Of a stretch of DNA of 64,000 nt, positions 17,439 to 26,857 are shown in pieces. Under the pieces are notes generated by a model that was not told where the DNA came from, ran no database searches, and worked only from the letters and a program-made list of their open reading frames with translations. A program made the translations under genes and the position numbers. The stretch's first letter is position 1. The number at the start of each line of letters is the position of its first letter. The stretch comes from Lederbergia panacisoli (GTDB lineage: Bacteria > Bacillota > Bacilli > Bacillales > Bacillaceae_C). Location of the stretch: NCBI RefSeq assembly GCF_024626525.1, contig NZ_JANJGU010000004.1, forward strand, positions 62,001-126,000, written 5' to 3'.

Positions 17439-18899
17439 ATGAAGTTTTATTCTAAAACGATTTGTTTACTAATATCTATATTGATCTTTACATCGTTCTT
17501 AGCACCTTTTACCTCCGCGGAAGCGCCTTATGAAGGATACAATTATTCTTATTGGAAAAAGTCAGTGCCATCTGCGATTCCATACTTGCCAGACATAGTA
17601 GTTGACGGAAGGGACACGGCATACGGATTGCTCAATGCACCGGATGACATGTATGTAAGGAACGAAAAAATTTATATTTTGGATACAGGAAACGATCGAG
17701 TTGTCATTCTTGATAAAAACTTTGAGTTTGTAAAAGAAATTAAAGGTTTCCAAAATAATGGAAGTAAAGATCAATTTGATAAGCCACAGGGTATTTTTGT
17801 TACTGAGGAAGAGCATATTTATGTGGCGGATACCGGAAACCGGAGAATAATTCAGTTAACAGGAACAGGAGACTTTATCCGAGAAATTGGTGCGCCTGAA
17901 TCTGATGTTATTCGTAAAGGGTTCGAATACCATCCGGTTAAAATCGCTGTTGATAAAGCACAGCGAATATACGTCATTGGCCGAGGCATTTATGACGGTA
18001 TTATTGAATTTGACCCTGACGGTGTGTTTACAGGATATACGGGAGCCAACAAGGTTAAATTTAAGCCAATCGACTATTTTTGGAGAATAATAGCGACAAA
18101 AGAGCAAAGAGCCAAAATGGCCTTATTTTTACCAATTGAATTTAACAATCTTGATCTTGATGAGGATGGCTTTATCTATACAACAAACTCTGAAAAAAAT
18201 ACAACGACCCCTTTGCAGCGGCTTAATCCAACTGGGACAGATGTAATCCGTAAAGAAGGCTACCACCCTATAGTAGGGGATATTGAATTTCCTTTTAGAG
18301 GAGAGATGGCAGGAGGATCTACGTTTATTGATGTAAACGTAAATGAATATGGCATGTACAGCGGCCTTGATTTAAAAAGAGGAAGAGTCTTCACTTACGA
18401 TGAGGATGGTAATTTATTATACATTTTCGGAAAAATTGGCGATCAAGTCGGTACATTTAAAACCCCTTCGGCCATTGAAAGATTGGGTGAAGATATTATT
18501 ATTCTTGACAAGGGTTTTAATAATTTAGTTGTTTTTAAACCTACTGAGTTTGGTCGCAATGTGAACGAAGCTGTTAGAAATTATCATCTTGGCGATGACA
18601 AAGAATCTGCGGAGTATTGGGAAAAGGTTCTACGATTAGATGCAAACTACGAGGTAGCGTATGTAGGAATAGGAAAGGCACGTCTTATGGAAGGCAAGAA
18701 CAAAGAAGCAATGGCGTATTTCAAAAATGGAAATAGCAAGAAATATTATTCCAAAGCATTTAAACGATACAGACAGGAAGTGCTTAGGGATTATTTTGGA
18801 TTAATTATGAGTGCTATCGTACTTATTCCTTTCTTATACATGGGATACAAGATGTATAGAGGCTTCAGAAGAAGGAGGGCGAATGCGGTTGTGGAATGA
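17439..18899 (+). CDS. NHL-repeat beta-propeller protein with TPR and C-terminal anchor
   Basis: A 486-residue protein with an N-terminal signal peptide (cleavage near TSAEA). Several NHL/YVTN-like blades are visible, for example IYILDTGNDRVVILD and IYVADTGNRRIIQL. A short TPR-like segment follows (about 370-440: YHLGDDKESAEYWEKVLRLD) and a hydrophobic helix near 455-475 ends in an RRR-rich tail, so the propeller is probably displayed outside and anchored. NHL propellers bind proteins or glycans; here it may be an accessory part of the importer. GGGGGGAGG gives a strong ribosome site. Gene order with Yip1 and DUF5696 proteins suggests a conserved complex of unknown function. Confidence 0.75.
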   Translation: MKFYSKTICLLISILIFTSFLAPFTSAEAPYEGYNYSYWKKSVPSAIPYLPDIVVDGRDTAYGLLNAPDDMYVRNEKIYILDTGNDRVVILDKNFEFVKEIKGFQNNGSKDQFDKPQGIFVTEEEHIYVADTGNRRIIQLTGTGDFIREIGAPESDVIRKGFEYHPVKIAVDKAQRIYVIGRGIYDGIIEFDPDGVFTGYTGANKVKFKPIDYFWRIIATKEQRAKMALFLPIEFNNLDLDEDGFIYTTNSEKNTTTPLQRLNPTGTDVIRKEGYHPIVGDIEFPFRGEMAGGSTFIDVNVNEYGMYSGLDLKRGRVFTYDEDGNLLYIFGKIGDQVGTFKTPSAIERLGEDIIILDKGFNNLVVFKPTEFGRNVNEAVRNYHLGDDKESAEYWEKVLRLDANYEVAYVGIGKARLMEGKNKEAMAYFKNGNSKKYYSKAFKRYRQEVLRDYFGLIMSAIVLIPFLYMGYKMYRGFRRRRANAVVE

Positions 18900-19509
18900 A
18901 TTAATTAAATATCCTTTTTATGTAATTATTCATCCTTTTAGAGGTTTCTGGGATGTTAAGTATGAAGGAAAAGGGAAACTGCAAATAGCTTTATCCATCC
19001 TTTTACTGTTAACGATTGTCATCACTTTAAAAAGGCAGTTTACAGGGTTCATAGTAAATTTCAGCAACCCAAATCAGCTGAATAGCATCGATGAATTAAT
19101 CTTCATTGTTCTCCCATTCTTTCTATTCTGTATTGCTAACTGGGCTATTACTACGTTGATGGATGGAGAAGGAAAGTTTATTGAGATTATTACAGTTACA
19201 GCTTATGCCCTTTTGCCGATGGTGGTCATTTACGCAGCAACTACTATCATTAGTAATTTCATAACGTTCGAAGAAGCACCGCTATTCTTTTTATTGGAAT
19301 CAATCGCGATGTTTTGGTTCCTTGGTTTGTTATTTGTAGGGATTATGACAGTCCACCAATATTCCGTCAGTAAAACAATTGCCACTTTTATCATTACCGG
19401 AATTGTGATGGGAGTAATGATTTTCCTAGGATTGCTTTTTTTCAGCCTACTTCAGCAATTAATTACATTCGTAGAAACGATCTATAAAGAAATAATTTAT
19501 CGGCTTTAG
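18883..19509 (+). CDS. Yip1 family membrane protein
   Basis: An upstream ATG exists in frame at 18811, but GAAGGAGGGC directly before 18883 decides the start, which overlaps the NHL gene by 17 bp. The product (208 residues) has about five membrane-spanning segments and the RLWNELIKYPFYVIIHPFRGFWDVKYE-type N-terminus seen in bacterial Yip1-domain proteins. Their function in bacteria is not established. Translational coupling with the NHL protein and position between permease pairs suggest that it works with the transporter. Confidence 0.7.
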   Translation: MRLWNELIKYPFYVIIHPFRGFWDVKYEGKGKLQIALSILLLLTIVITLKRQFTGFIVNFSNPNQLNSIDELIFIVLPFFLFCIANWAITTLMDGEGKFIEIITVTAYALLPMVVIYAATTIISNFITFEEAPLFFLLESIAMFWFLGLLFVGIMTVHQYSVSKTIATFIITGIVMGVMIFLGLLFFSLLQQLITFVETIYKEIIYRL

Positions 19510-19524
19510 AAGGGAGGTAAAGAA

Positions 19525-22119
19525 ATGTCCCGGAAAATAAAAATACTAAGCGTCATATGTATATTGTTCATGTTGATCGGTATGAATTCGACTGTTCCGA
19601 AAGGTTACGCGAATACAGATGAGTCAACTGATAATGGAAGTGTGGACACATCAGAAGAAACAACAGATGATGGCTCTAATGAAAATGCGAATGAACCCGC
19701 AGCAGTAGTAGCCGTCAAGGGATCTACCATAGAAGATATGAAAATGGCAGCTTCCTCTGAATCACTTGAGCTTTACTTTAATGAAGAGAATGCTGATTTT
19801 GCCATTAAAGAAAAGCAGAATGGAAAGGTTTGGTATTCTAATCCAGTTGATCGGGAAAATGACTCACTTGCCGCACCTGAAAATAAAGGGTTGCTTAGTG
19901 CCCAAGTTGTCTTGAACTATTTCAACCCAAATGGGCAGACAACGAGATTTGATAGTTATAGAGACAGTGTAATGAAAGAACAGTTCGAATTCGAAAAGAT
20001 AGAAAATGGAATTAAAATCATTTATACAATGGGGAACGCGGAAAAGGGAATAGAACAAATTCCAAAAAGGATGAGCAAAGAAAGATTTCACACCTTAATT
20101 CTCGATAAAATTAAGGACGAAAAGGCAAAAAAGGATTTCCAAAAGCGATTTAAATTTATTGAAAAAGAGGACGTTTATGAACGAAGAGACGGCGCCTTCT
20201 CTAAGGTAGCATTAAAGCGCGCTGTAGAATTGTTCGCGGAAGTTGGCTACACAGAGGAAGATTTAGCTCAAGATAATGCAGAGCATGGGGAAGAGGCTGG
20301 GGAGGCTCAAAACTTTCCAATGTTCGTCGTCCCATTGCTTGTACAGCTCGACGGCGATAATGTAATTGTAAATGTTAAAGGCAGTGAAATTGATTTTAAT
20401 GAACAATTTCCAATTAATACAATTCACATTCTACCTTTTTTCGGAGCAGCCAATCAAGATGAAGACGGCTATATTTTTATACCGGATGGATCTGGATCAT
20501 TAATTGAGCTTAATAATGGAAAAAGCCATTATCAACCATACTCAGCCCGTGTATACGGAAAAGATGCTGCAGTAATCGAAAAAACGGATCATCTGACAAG
20601 TGAAAAAATCCAACTCCCTGTCTTTGGTATGAAACAAGGAGAACATGCCTTTTTTAGTATCATTGAAGAAGGGGATGGAGTGGCTACAATTGAAGCCGAT
20701 GTCTCCGGACGTTTAAATTCGTATAACTCAGTTTATAGCGCCTTCGTTATAAAAAATTCAGGGGAGATTACTCTTGCAGGAGGAAGTCGATCTAATACAA
20801 CATTTGTTTTTCAAAAAGGTGAGTTTAAAGAAAATATTACTATCCGGTATGCTTTTTTAGAAGGTGATCAAGCGAATTATGCCGGAATGGCAAGCTATTA
20901 CCAAAAATACTTAGTCGATAAGTATCACCTTGAGCCATTGGAACAAGAAGATAACATCCCTTTTTATCTTGATTTGACGGGCTCTATATGGAAAAGAAAA
21001 ACAATCTTAGGGATTCCGTATAAATCGTTGGAACCACTTACAACATTTGAAGAAGGGAAAAAGATTGTCAATGAGCTGATTGACGCTAATATAAACAATT
21101 TAAAGGTACGATATACAGGTTGGTTTAATGAAGGAGTCAATCATAAAATACCAACAAGCATTCATGTCGACAGCAAAATTGGCGGAAAAAAAGGACTGAA
21201 AGCATTTTCTGAATTTCTTTCGGAAAATGACATCGATTTTTACCCGGATGTAGCTTTTACGAATGTATATCGCAATACAATTACATTCAGTCCTTCAAGG
21301 GATGCATCAAGGTATATCACTAAAAAGGTTGCACAAGTTTATCCAACCAACATAGCGACATACCGACAAAATATTACGAATCGTACACCTTATTATTTAT
21401 TGTCACCTGCAAAATTACCAAACTATATAGACCAATTTTCAAAGGACTATGAAAAATATAATATTAACGGTTTATCACTTCGGGATTTAGGAAATAGTTT
21501 ACATTCTGATTATCGGGAGAAAAAAGTGATTGACCGAGAGCATTCGAAGAAGATTGTGGAAGAGCAATTTAGTAAATTAAAAGGGAAGTTTTCTGATTTA
21601 TTGACTTTTGGTGGGAATGCCCCTGTTCTTCCATATACAAAATCAATTCTCGAGGCCCCTCTTTCCAGCAGCAACTTCAATATTACAGATAAAAGTGTTC
21701 CGTTTTATCAGATGGTCATCCACGGATATATCGATTATTCCGGTAAACCCGTAAATTTAAATGATGACCAATATGTGAAACAGCAAATATTGAAAGCATT
21801 GGAGACAGGCTCGAACGTATACTTTAGCTGGTTTTACAAAGACCCTGCTATCGTTAAGGAATCAGAATTTAATCATTTAATTTCCGCCAATTATCACTTA
21901 TGGATGGATGAATCGATCGATATGTACAACGAAGTAAATGCGGTTTTAAAAAACGTACGCAATAAGCCGATTACTTCGCACAAAGAGCTTGCAGAGGGTG
22001 TCTATGAAACGACTTATGATCATGATTACTCCATCGTCGTTAATTACAACGAAGAGGCAGTAACTGTAGATAATAAAGTCATTGAGCCTGAAAGCTACAT
22101 TATTGGACAGGGGGAATAA
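19525..22119 (+). CDS. Secreted DUF5696 protein
   Basis: An 864-residue protein with a signal peptide (cleavage near YANTD), an acidic Ser/Thr-rich linker (about 35-65) and a long extracellular region. I recognise the C-terminal half as DUF5696, found beside sugar ABC permeases in Bacillaceae and Paenibacillus. Segments such as FYPDVAFTN, YWRDLGNSLHSDY-like NGLSLRDLGNSLHSDY, and a beta/alpha alternation suggest a glycoside-hydrolase-like barrel, but no catalytic pair is proven. A GGGAGGTAAAG ribosome site precedes the ATG. It could process or bind the polysaccharide before import. Function unknown. Confidence 0.72.
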   Translation: MSRKIKILSVICILFMLIGMNSTVPKGYANTDESTDNGSVDTSEETTDDGSNENANEPAAVVAVKGSTIEDMKMAASSESLELYFNEENADFAIKEKQNGKVWYSNPVDRENDSLAAPENKGLLSAQVVLNYFNPNGQTTRFDSYRDSVMKEQFEFEKIENGIKIIYTMGNAEKGIEQIPKRMSKERFHTLILDKIKDEKAKKDFQKRFKFIEKEDVYERRDGAFSKVALKRAVELFAEVGYTEEDLAQDNAEHGEEAGEAQNFPMFVVPLLVQLDGDNVIVNVKGSEIDFNEQFPINTIHILPFFGAANQDEDGYIFIPDGSGSLIELNNGKSHYQPYSARVYGKDAAVIEKTDHLTSEKIQLPVFGMKQGEHAFFSIIEEGDGVATIEADVSGRLNSYNSVYSAFVIKNSGEITLAGGSRSNTTFVFQKGEFKENITIRYAFLEGDQANYAGMASYYQKYLVDKYHLEPLEQEDNIPFYLDLTGSIWKRKTILGIPYKSLEPLTTFEEGKKIVNELIDANINNLKVRYTGWFNEGVNHKIPTSIHVDSKIGGKKGLKAFSEFLSENDIDFYPDVAFTNVYRNTITFSPSRDASRYITKKVAQVYPTNIATYRQNITNRTPYYLLSPAKLPNYIDQFSKDYEKYNINGLSLRDLGNSLHSDYREKKVIDREHSKKIVEEQFSKLKGKFSDLLTFGGNAPVLPYTKSILEAPLSSSNFNITDKSVPFYQMVIHGYIDYSGKPVNLNDDQYVKQQILKALETGSNVYFSWFYKDPAIVKESEFNHLISANYHLWMDESIDMYNEVNAVLKNVRNKPITSHKELAEGVYETTYDHDYSIVVNYNEEAVTVDNKVIEPESYIIGQGE

Positions 22120-22122
22120 ACG

Positions 22123-23025
22123 ATGTTTCCTAAACTAAAGAAATTGTCCCTTGAACAAAGAAAGGGGTTATGGGGCTGGGCGTTTATCTCGCCTTGGCTG
22201 CTCGGCTTTATACTATTGTTTGCTGTCCCATTACTCCAATCCCTTCGCTATAGCTTTAGTGAATTAACGCTTTCGCCGACTGGGATTCATCTAGAATTTT
22301 TAGGCTTTACGAATTACGAAGAGGCTTTGACGAAAAATGTGGATTTTAACAAGACATTGATCGAAGTTGTCGTCAATATGGTTGTAAATGTTCCTTTGAT
22401 TGTTATCTTTAGCTTATTTGTTGCTACGATACTAAATCAGAAATTTCGCGGCCGAATGATGGCAAGAGCCATTTTCTTTTTACCGGTTATCCTTGCATCA
22501 GGAGTCATCGCAAGTATTGAGAGCGGGGACTTTTTGCAAAGTGCCATGATAGGTGCAGGCGGAGAAGAAGAGCAGGCGGGGACGGGACTTAAAAGCTTTG
22601 AACTTCAAAAGCTACTTCTTGAAGCGGGCTTAAACGTTCATATTGTCACTTATTTAACAGGTGCAGTTAATAGGATTTATGAAATTGTGAGTGCGTCGGG
22701 TGTTCAAATTATCATTTTTCTTGCTGGACTGCAATCGATTTCTCCCCAGCTCTATGAAGTGGCGAAAATTGAAGGTGCAACAAGCTATGAATCTTTTTGG
22801 AAGATTACGCTTCCAATGATTAGCCCGCTTATTTTGACAAATGTTATTTACAGTGTCATTGACTCATTTACAGATAATAAAATGACTACGCTATTGAGAG
22901 AAGTGGCCTTTAAGAACTTTGACTACGGTTTAAGCGGCGCCATGTCGTGGCTTTACTTTCTCGTCATCTCAGTCATCTTATTAATCAGTACCTTCTTTAT
23001 AACGAGAAAAGTATTCTACCAATAG
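22123..23025 (+). CDS. Sugar ABC transporter permease, second pair
   Basis: A 300-residue permease that begins 3 bp after the DUF5696 stop, with AGGGGGAA as ribosome site. The EAA loop is EVAKIEGATSYESFW. The N-terminus (LWGWAFISPWLLGF) is typical of this permease class. Compared with usual members it carries an insertion around residues 140-180 (GAGGEEEQAGTGLKSFELQK) in the extracytoplasmic or loop region. It forms a second permease pair with the next gene. Confidence 0.9.
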   Translation: MFPKLKKLSLEQRKGLWGWAFISPWLLGFILLFAVPLLQSLRYSFSELTLSPTGIHLEFLGFTNYEEALTKNVDFNKTLIEVVVNMVVNVPLIVIFSLFVATILNQKFRGRMMARAIFFLPVILASGVIASIESGDFLQSAMIGAGGEEEQAGTGLKSFELQKLLLEAGLNVHIVTYLTGAVNRIYEIVSASGVQIIIFLAGLQSISPQLYEVAKIEGATSYESFWKITLPMISPLILTNVIYSVIDSFTDNKMTTLLREVAFKNFDYGLSGAMSWLYFLVISVILLISTFFITRKVFYQ

Positions 23026-23041
23026 TGTGAGGAGGGAAGAA

Positions 23042-24055
23042 ATGCAGCGAACGATACTTGAAAAAAAGTTAATTGCTATGAAAAATGTAAAAGCGAGGAA
23101 CAAGGAAAGGCATGCTTTCATTCCTTTTGAAAAGCTTAAAAGTTTTGTCTGGACTTTAGTTAGATCGGTGTTGATTATCGGATTATCTTTTGTTATTTTA
23201 TATCCGATCATTTTAAAGGTTTCTATTGCCTTTAAACATAAGTCGGATATATATGATCCGACTGTGATGTATATCCCTCGCAACTTTACGTTGGAAAACT
23301 TTAAATACGTAATGGAAACGATGAATTATTTTAAAGTAGTCTGGAATTCATTTGTGCTTTCCGGCAGTACAATGCTGTTAACTACGATTTCGTGTGCACT
23401 TGTAGGATATGGATTTGCACGTTTTAAATTTAGAGGTAGCAATATTCTTTTTGCGCTTGTTATATTGACGATCCTCGTCCCGCCACAAACCATCATGGTA
23501 CCGACCTATTTACAATATCGAAACTTTGATGTGTTTGGCTTAATTGGATTGTTTAATGGCGGGCAAGGAATCAAATTGATTGGAACGTACTGGCCATTCA
23601 TTATTTCTTCCATAACGGGGATGGGATTAAAAGCGGGTTTATTCATCTTTATTTTTAGGCAATTTTTCAAAGGGATTCCTAGAGAAATTGAGGAAGCGGC
23701 GCTTGTGGACGGAGCGGGCGTTTTCAAGATATTTTTCCGTATTATGTTGCCGAACGCCATTCCTGCCATGATTACAGTTATGCTCTTTTCATTTGTATGG
23801 CAATGGAATGATACGTATTTTACAACGATGTTCTTAGAGAGTGCGAGTGTAATATCTTCCCAGGTGCAAATCGCCGGCGCTACACTAGCTTCGAAGCTAA
23901 CGGCTGCTTCAGGCTCGGGACAAATAGATCCATTTTATCTTTCAATGCTTGTGAATACGAGTGTTTTACTAGCGATAACGCCACTCATCGTCTTATACAT
24001 GTTCGTCCAAAGGCATTTTGTAGAGAGTGTTGAGAGAACGGGGATTGTAGGATAA
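23042..24055 (+). CDS. Carbohydrate ABC transporter permease, second pair
   Basis: The ATG at 23042 follows GAGGAGGGAAGAA at the right distance; an in-frame GTG at 23027 lies inside the ribosome site and is rejected. The 337-residue product has six predicted helices and an EAA loop (EEAALVDGAGVFKIFF), with a basic cytoplasmic N-terminus of about 40 residues. It closes the transporter train and is followed by a strong terminator. Two complete permease pairs in one operon imply either two related substrates or two size classes of one polymer. Confidence 0.9.
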   Translation: MQRTILEKKLIAMKNVKARNKERHAFIPFEKLKSFVWTLVRSVLIIGLSFVILYPIILKVSIAFKHKSDIYDPTVMYIPRNFTLENFKYVMETMNYFKVVWNSFVLSGSTMLLTTISCALVGYGFARFKFRGSNILFALVILTILVPPQTIMVPTYLQYRNFDVFGLIGLFNGGQGIKLIGTYWPFIISSITGMGLKAGLFIFIFRQFFKGIPREIEEAALVDGAGVFKIFFRIMLPNAIPAMITVMLFSFVWQWNDTYFTTMFLESASVISSQVQIAGATLASKLTAASGSGQIDPFYLSMLVNTSVLLAITPLIVLYMFVQRHFVESVERTGIVG

Positions 24056-24062
24056 AAGTAAA

Positions 24063-24104
24063 AAAGAAAGAGGCTTCCAACTTAAACTGGATGCCTCTTT
24101 CTTT
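24063..24104. terminator. Bidirectional terminator
   Basis: AAAGAAAGAGGC (24063-24074) pairs with GCCTCTTTCTTT (24093-24104). It serves the forward transporter train and the convergent yesL-like gene whose stop codon overlaps the stem. Confidence 0.88.
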
Positions 24105-24705
24105 ATGTTGCTTGCCGAGCAACCGTTTTATTAAATTGTCGATAACATAATAGATGGATAGTATAGGCCGTTACACTAAACGCTATAATTGAAAAGATCG
24201 GAATAAGGAATAGCAATAATCCTATCGCGGCAATGAATAATATTGAAAGTAAGGTAGTTGGAAAGTACATAAAAGAATAAAAAAGTGCATTTTTTAGTAT
24301 TGTTTTAAGTGGTAATTCAAAATGAACCATAATCGGAAATAGATAAATAGAAATGAATAGCTGAATGAAACCAATCATTAGCAATAACGAAAAAACAAGA
24401 ACGCGCATAAAGGTGCTCAGTTCGTCTATAAACAAAAAATCAAGAAAAATAATACCTACACAAATAATAAAAATGAATCCAATTGAAAAGCTTTGTTGAA
24501 AATATTGCTTAAAGTATGTCGTGAAAGAAGAAAATAAATTTCTATTTTTTCCTATCTTCCAATCTCTTATAATGGCAAACATGGCTGTTGTCGACGGAAA
24601 AATCGTCACGATTGGAAGTGAAAATAAAATCCAGAGTATATTAAGTAAAAAGAAATTAGAGATTGTTTCCATTACATCGAAAAACCAAGAATTTAATACT
24701 CTCAT
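24103..24705 (-). CDS. YesL-like DUF624 membrane protein
   Basis: A 200-residue integral membrane protein with about five hydrophobic segments. The N-terminal LNSWFFDVMETISNFF followed by LLNILWILFSLPIVT is the DUF624/YesL signature. These proteins accompany carbohydrate ABC operons (yesL in the rhamnogalacturonan locus of B. subtilis); their exact role is unknown, with a regulatory or assembly role for the importer often supposed. It lies 14 bp downstream of the AraC regulator gene on the same strand, so the two are probably cotranscribed. Confidence 0.85.
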   Translation of the reverse strand: MRVLNSWFFDVMETISNFFLLNILWILFSLPIVTIFPSTTAMFAIIRDWKIGKNRNLFSSFTTYFKQYFQQSFSIGFIFIICVGIIFLDFLFIDELSTFMRVLVFSLLLMIGFIQLFISIYLFPIMVHFELPLKTILKNALFYSFMYFPTTLLSILFIAAIGLLLFLIPIFSIIAFSVTAYTIHLLCYRQFNKTVARQAT

Positions 24706-24719
24706 GTTGATCTCCCGTA

Positions 24720-25568
24720 CTATATATTTTCTGCAATATGATTATAAGCAGCAATGCGATAATGTTTTGGAGAAATTCCTTTGTACTTTTTAAACATTTT
24801 TGAAAAAAGAAGAGGGTCTTCATAACCCACTGATTTTGCAATATCTCCAATAGATAGTTCGCTATTATGTAGAAAAGAACAGGCCTTGTTCATACGAAAG
24901 TGAATTAAATATTCCTGAATGCTAAATTTTAAATATTCGTTAAATAATGAAGAGAGATAGCTGCGATCGAGACCTATGTATTCGGCAATCATGGCTACGG
25001 TAATTTTATTTTTATAATTTTTTTCTATAAATGTAATGACTTTATTTACATATTCTTCTTTTTTAATTTGCTTTTTAATGATCTTTTGTTTAGGATACTT
25101 TTCAACAAGTGCTGATAAAAGTAAGTATAATAAACCGTGGATTCTAAGTTCGCTTTTGTTAGTTGTCGAATGGTTGCTTATCGTAGATAACAATTGCTGG
25201 AAGTGCATTTCTTCTGGATCGTATATAAATATGGGAGATTTCGCAGAAACACTCGTTTCATTGAGGATATGTTCAGCAAGAATCCCATTGAAGCCAACCC
25301 AACAATATTTCAAAGACTTGGAGTAATCTGCTTTATAGTGGGCAAATATATTTGGATCAATGAGAAAGCCTTGACCTTTTTTAATAGTAAATGATATATT
25401 TCCTATTTCTAATATACCTTCACCATCTAAAACATAGTTAATTAAATAGTAATCTCGTAATTTAGAACTGTAAGAGTGATTAGGATACAAATGTTGCATT
25501 CCATAATTATACAACAATAAATCTTTGTTCAAAAAGTTATTTTGTACGTTAATTATGATTTGGGCCAT
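24720..25568 (-). CDS. AraC family transcriptional regulator
   Basis: A 282-residue regulator. AAGGAG before ATG at 25568 decides the start; the in-frame GTG at 25577 lies inside the ribosome site. The N-terminal half is a cupin-like sugar-sensing domain; the C-terminal half (about 185-280) has two helix-turn-helices, with IAEYIGLDRSYLSSLF and IGDIAKSVGYEDPLLFSKMFKKY. It probably activates the adjacent aldo/keto reductase group, the YesL-like gene or the transporter train on binding sugar. A cre-like box lies just upstream, so glucose may repress it through CcpA. Confidence 0.9.
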   Translation of the reverse strand: MAQIIINVQNNFLNKDLLLYNYGMQHLYPNHSYSSKLRDYYLINYVLDGEGILEIGNISFTIKKGQGFLIDPNIFAHYKADYSKSLKYCWVGFNGILAEHILNETSVSAKSPIFIYDPEEMHFQQLLSTISNHSTTNKSELRIHGLLYLLLSALVEKYPKQKIIKKQIKKEEYVNKVITFIEKNYKNKITVAMIAEYIGLDRSYLSSLFNEYLKFSIQEYLIHFRMNKACSFLHNSELSIGDIAKSVGYEDPLLFSKMFKKYKGISPKHYRIAAYNHIAENI

Positions 25569-25584
25569 AAACTTCACTCCTTAA

Positions 25585-25598
25585 TGTAAACGCTTTAA
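25585..25598. promoter_or_regulatory. cre-like box upstream of the AraC gene
   Basis: TGTAAACGCTTTAA fits TGWAANCGNTNWCA except at position 13. It lies 16 bp before the ATG of the AraC gene, where a bound repressor would block transcription. Confidence 0.5.
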
Positions 25599-25722
25599 TT
25601 AAAATTATAGCATATAATTCTTACAATTTTTACACATTTTGAGAATTATATAGTTAGAATGTAAGAGTGGAATAAAATATAAATATTAGTTAGTTTTAAG
25701 TGAGATAATCGATACTGAAAGC

Positions 25723-25791
25723 TTGACACTTACTATTAAATACAGGATTATAAAAGTGTGAATCACAGTAAAAATTGTGAATGATTTTTAC
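25723..25791 (+). promoter_or_regulatory. Promoter and operator region of the aldo/keto reductase group
   Basis: TTGACA at 25723-25728, a 17-bp spacer and GATTAT at 25746-25751 form a fair sigma-A promoter. Downstream, GTAAAAAT (25768-25775) and ATTTTTAC (25784-25791) form an inverted repeat, and GTGAAT occurs twice 19 bp apart; both are candidate AraC or repressor sites. Confidence 0.45.
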
Positions 25792-25811
25792 AATGAAAGG
25801 GAGATGTCTAG

Positions 25812-26756
25812 ATGAATTATCGCAGACTTGGAAGATCCGGTTTGAAAGTTAGTGAAATTAGCTTAGGCAGCTGGCTGACATACGGTAAGTCAGTAGAAGA
25901 CAATACTGCTGAAAAGACTATACATAAAGCATATGAATTAGGAATCAACTTTTTCGATTCTGCAAACGTTTACGAGCGCGGGCAAGGCGAAATTGTCATG
26001 GCTAAAGCATTGAAGGAATTCGCCCGTGAGTCATATGTCATTACGACAAAAGCTTTCTGGCCAATGGGTGATGGTCCGAATGATAGAGGTTTATCTCGAA
26101 AGCACGTTTTTGAACAACTGCACAATAGCTTAAAGCGTATGGAATTGGATTATGTTGATATATTTTATTGCCATCGCTATGATCCAGAAACTCCAGTGGA
26201 TGAAACATTGAGAGTCATTGATGACTTGATTCGTCAAGGCAAGATTCTTTATGCAGGTGTAAGCGAATGGACGGCAGCGCAAATTGAAGAAGCAGTTGGA
26301 ATCGCTGATAAGTATTTATTAGATAGAATCGTTGTTAACCAGCCTCAATATAATATGTTGCATCGGTATATTGAAGATGAGGTCATTCCTGTATCTACTA
26401 AATACGGAATCTCTCAAGTTGTATTCTCTCCTCTTGCACAAGGTGTGTTAACTGGAAAATACTTAACTGGCAATATTCCGGAAAATAGTCGTGCAGCTAA
26501 TGATGATATTAATATGTTTGTAAAAGGCCTCTTAAACGAGGATGTGCAAAGGAAAGTAGCTCAATTAGATACATTAGCGAAAGAGTTGGATACAACTTTA
26601 CCTGCTCTTGCAATTGCTTGGATTTTGCGTCAGCCAAATGTAGCGAGTGCATTAGTTGGTGCAAGTCGTCCTGAGCAAATTGAAGCAAATGTAAAAGGGG
26701 CAAGCTTGCAGTTATCAAGTGAAGTAATTAATAGAATCGAAGAAATTTTAGCTTAA
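25812..26756 (+). CDS. Aldo/keto reductase
   Basis: A 314-residue NADPH-dependent TIM-barrel reductase. The start FDSANVY carries the catalytic Asp and Tyr, TTKAF the Lys and FYCHRYD the His of the tetrad. The C-terminal LVGASRPEQIEANV is the cofactor-binding segment of the KCNAB/YhdN-like group. An AAAGGGAG ribosome site precedes the ATG. It is followed by a hairpin and by sugar-epimerase and oxidoreductase genes in the same direction, which points to reduction of a sugar aldehyde or ketone in the same pathway. Confidence 0.92.
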   Translation: MNYRRLGRSGLKVSEISLGSWLTYGKSVEDNTAEKTIHKAYELGINFFDSANVYERGQGEIVMAKALKEFARESYVITTKAFWPMGDGPNDRGLSRKHVFEQLHNSLKRMELDYVDIFYCHRYDPETPVDETLRVIDDLIRQGKILYAGVSEWTAAQIEEAVGIADKYLLDRIVVNQPQYNMLHRYIEDEVIPVSTKYGISQVVFSPLAQGVLTGKYLTGNIPENSRAANDDINMFVKGLLNEDVQRKVAQLDTLAKELDTTLPALAIAWILRQPNVASALVGASRPEQIEANVKGASLQLSSEVINRIEEILA

Positions 26757-26763
26757 AAATTGG

Positions 26764-26857
26764 AGGATGTTCCAGAGTGTTTTTGGTCGGTCCTCTCCAC
26801 ACCATGTACAGAATAATGGTAGGAGATGGTTTTTCCCACCTTTCTTTGGAGCATCCT
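26764..26857 (+). other. Long hairpin between reductase and epimerase genes
   Basis: A 14-bp stem (26764-26777 with 26844-26857, two G-T pairs) closes a 66-nt interior that may itself fold (CCTCTCC against GGTAGGAGA). It is followed by TATTTTACAT, not a clear T-run. It could be a partial terminator, an mRNA processing site or a small mobile-element remnant. Confidence 0.5.

Noticed and set aside
25971-25984. TGCAAACGTTTACG inside the aldo/keto reductase gene as a cre site.
   Set aside because: Two mismatches at conserved positions and location inside coding sequence for SANVYER; kept only as a weak possibility.
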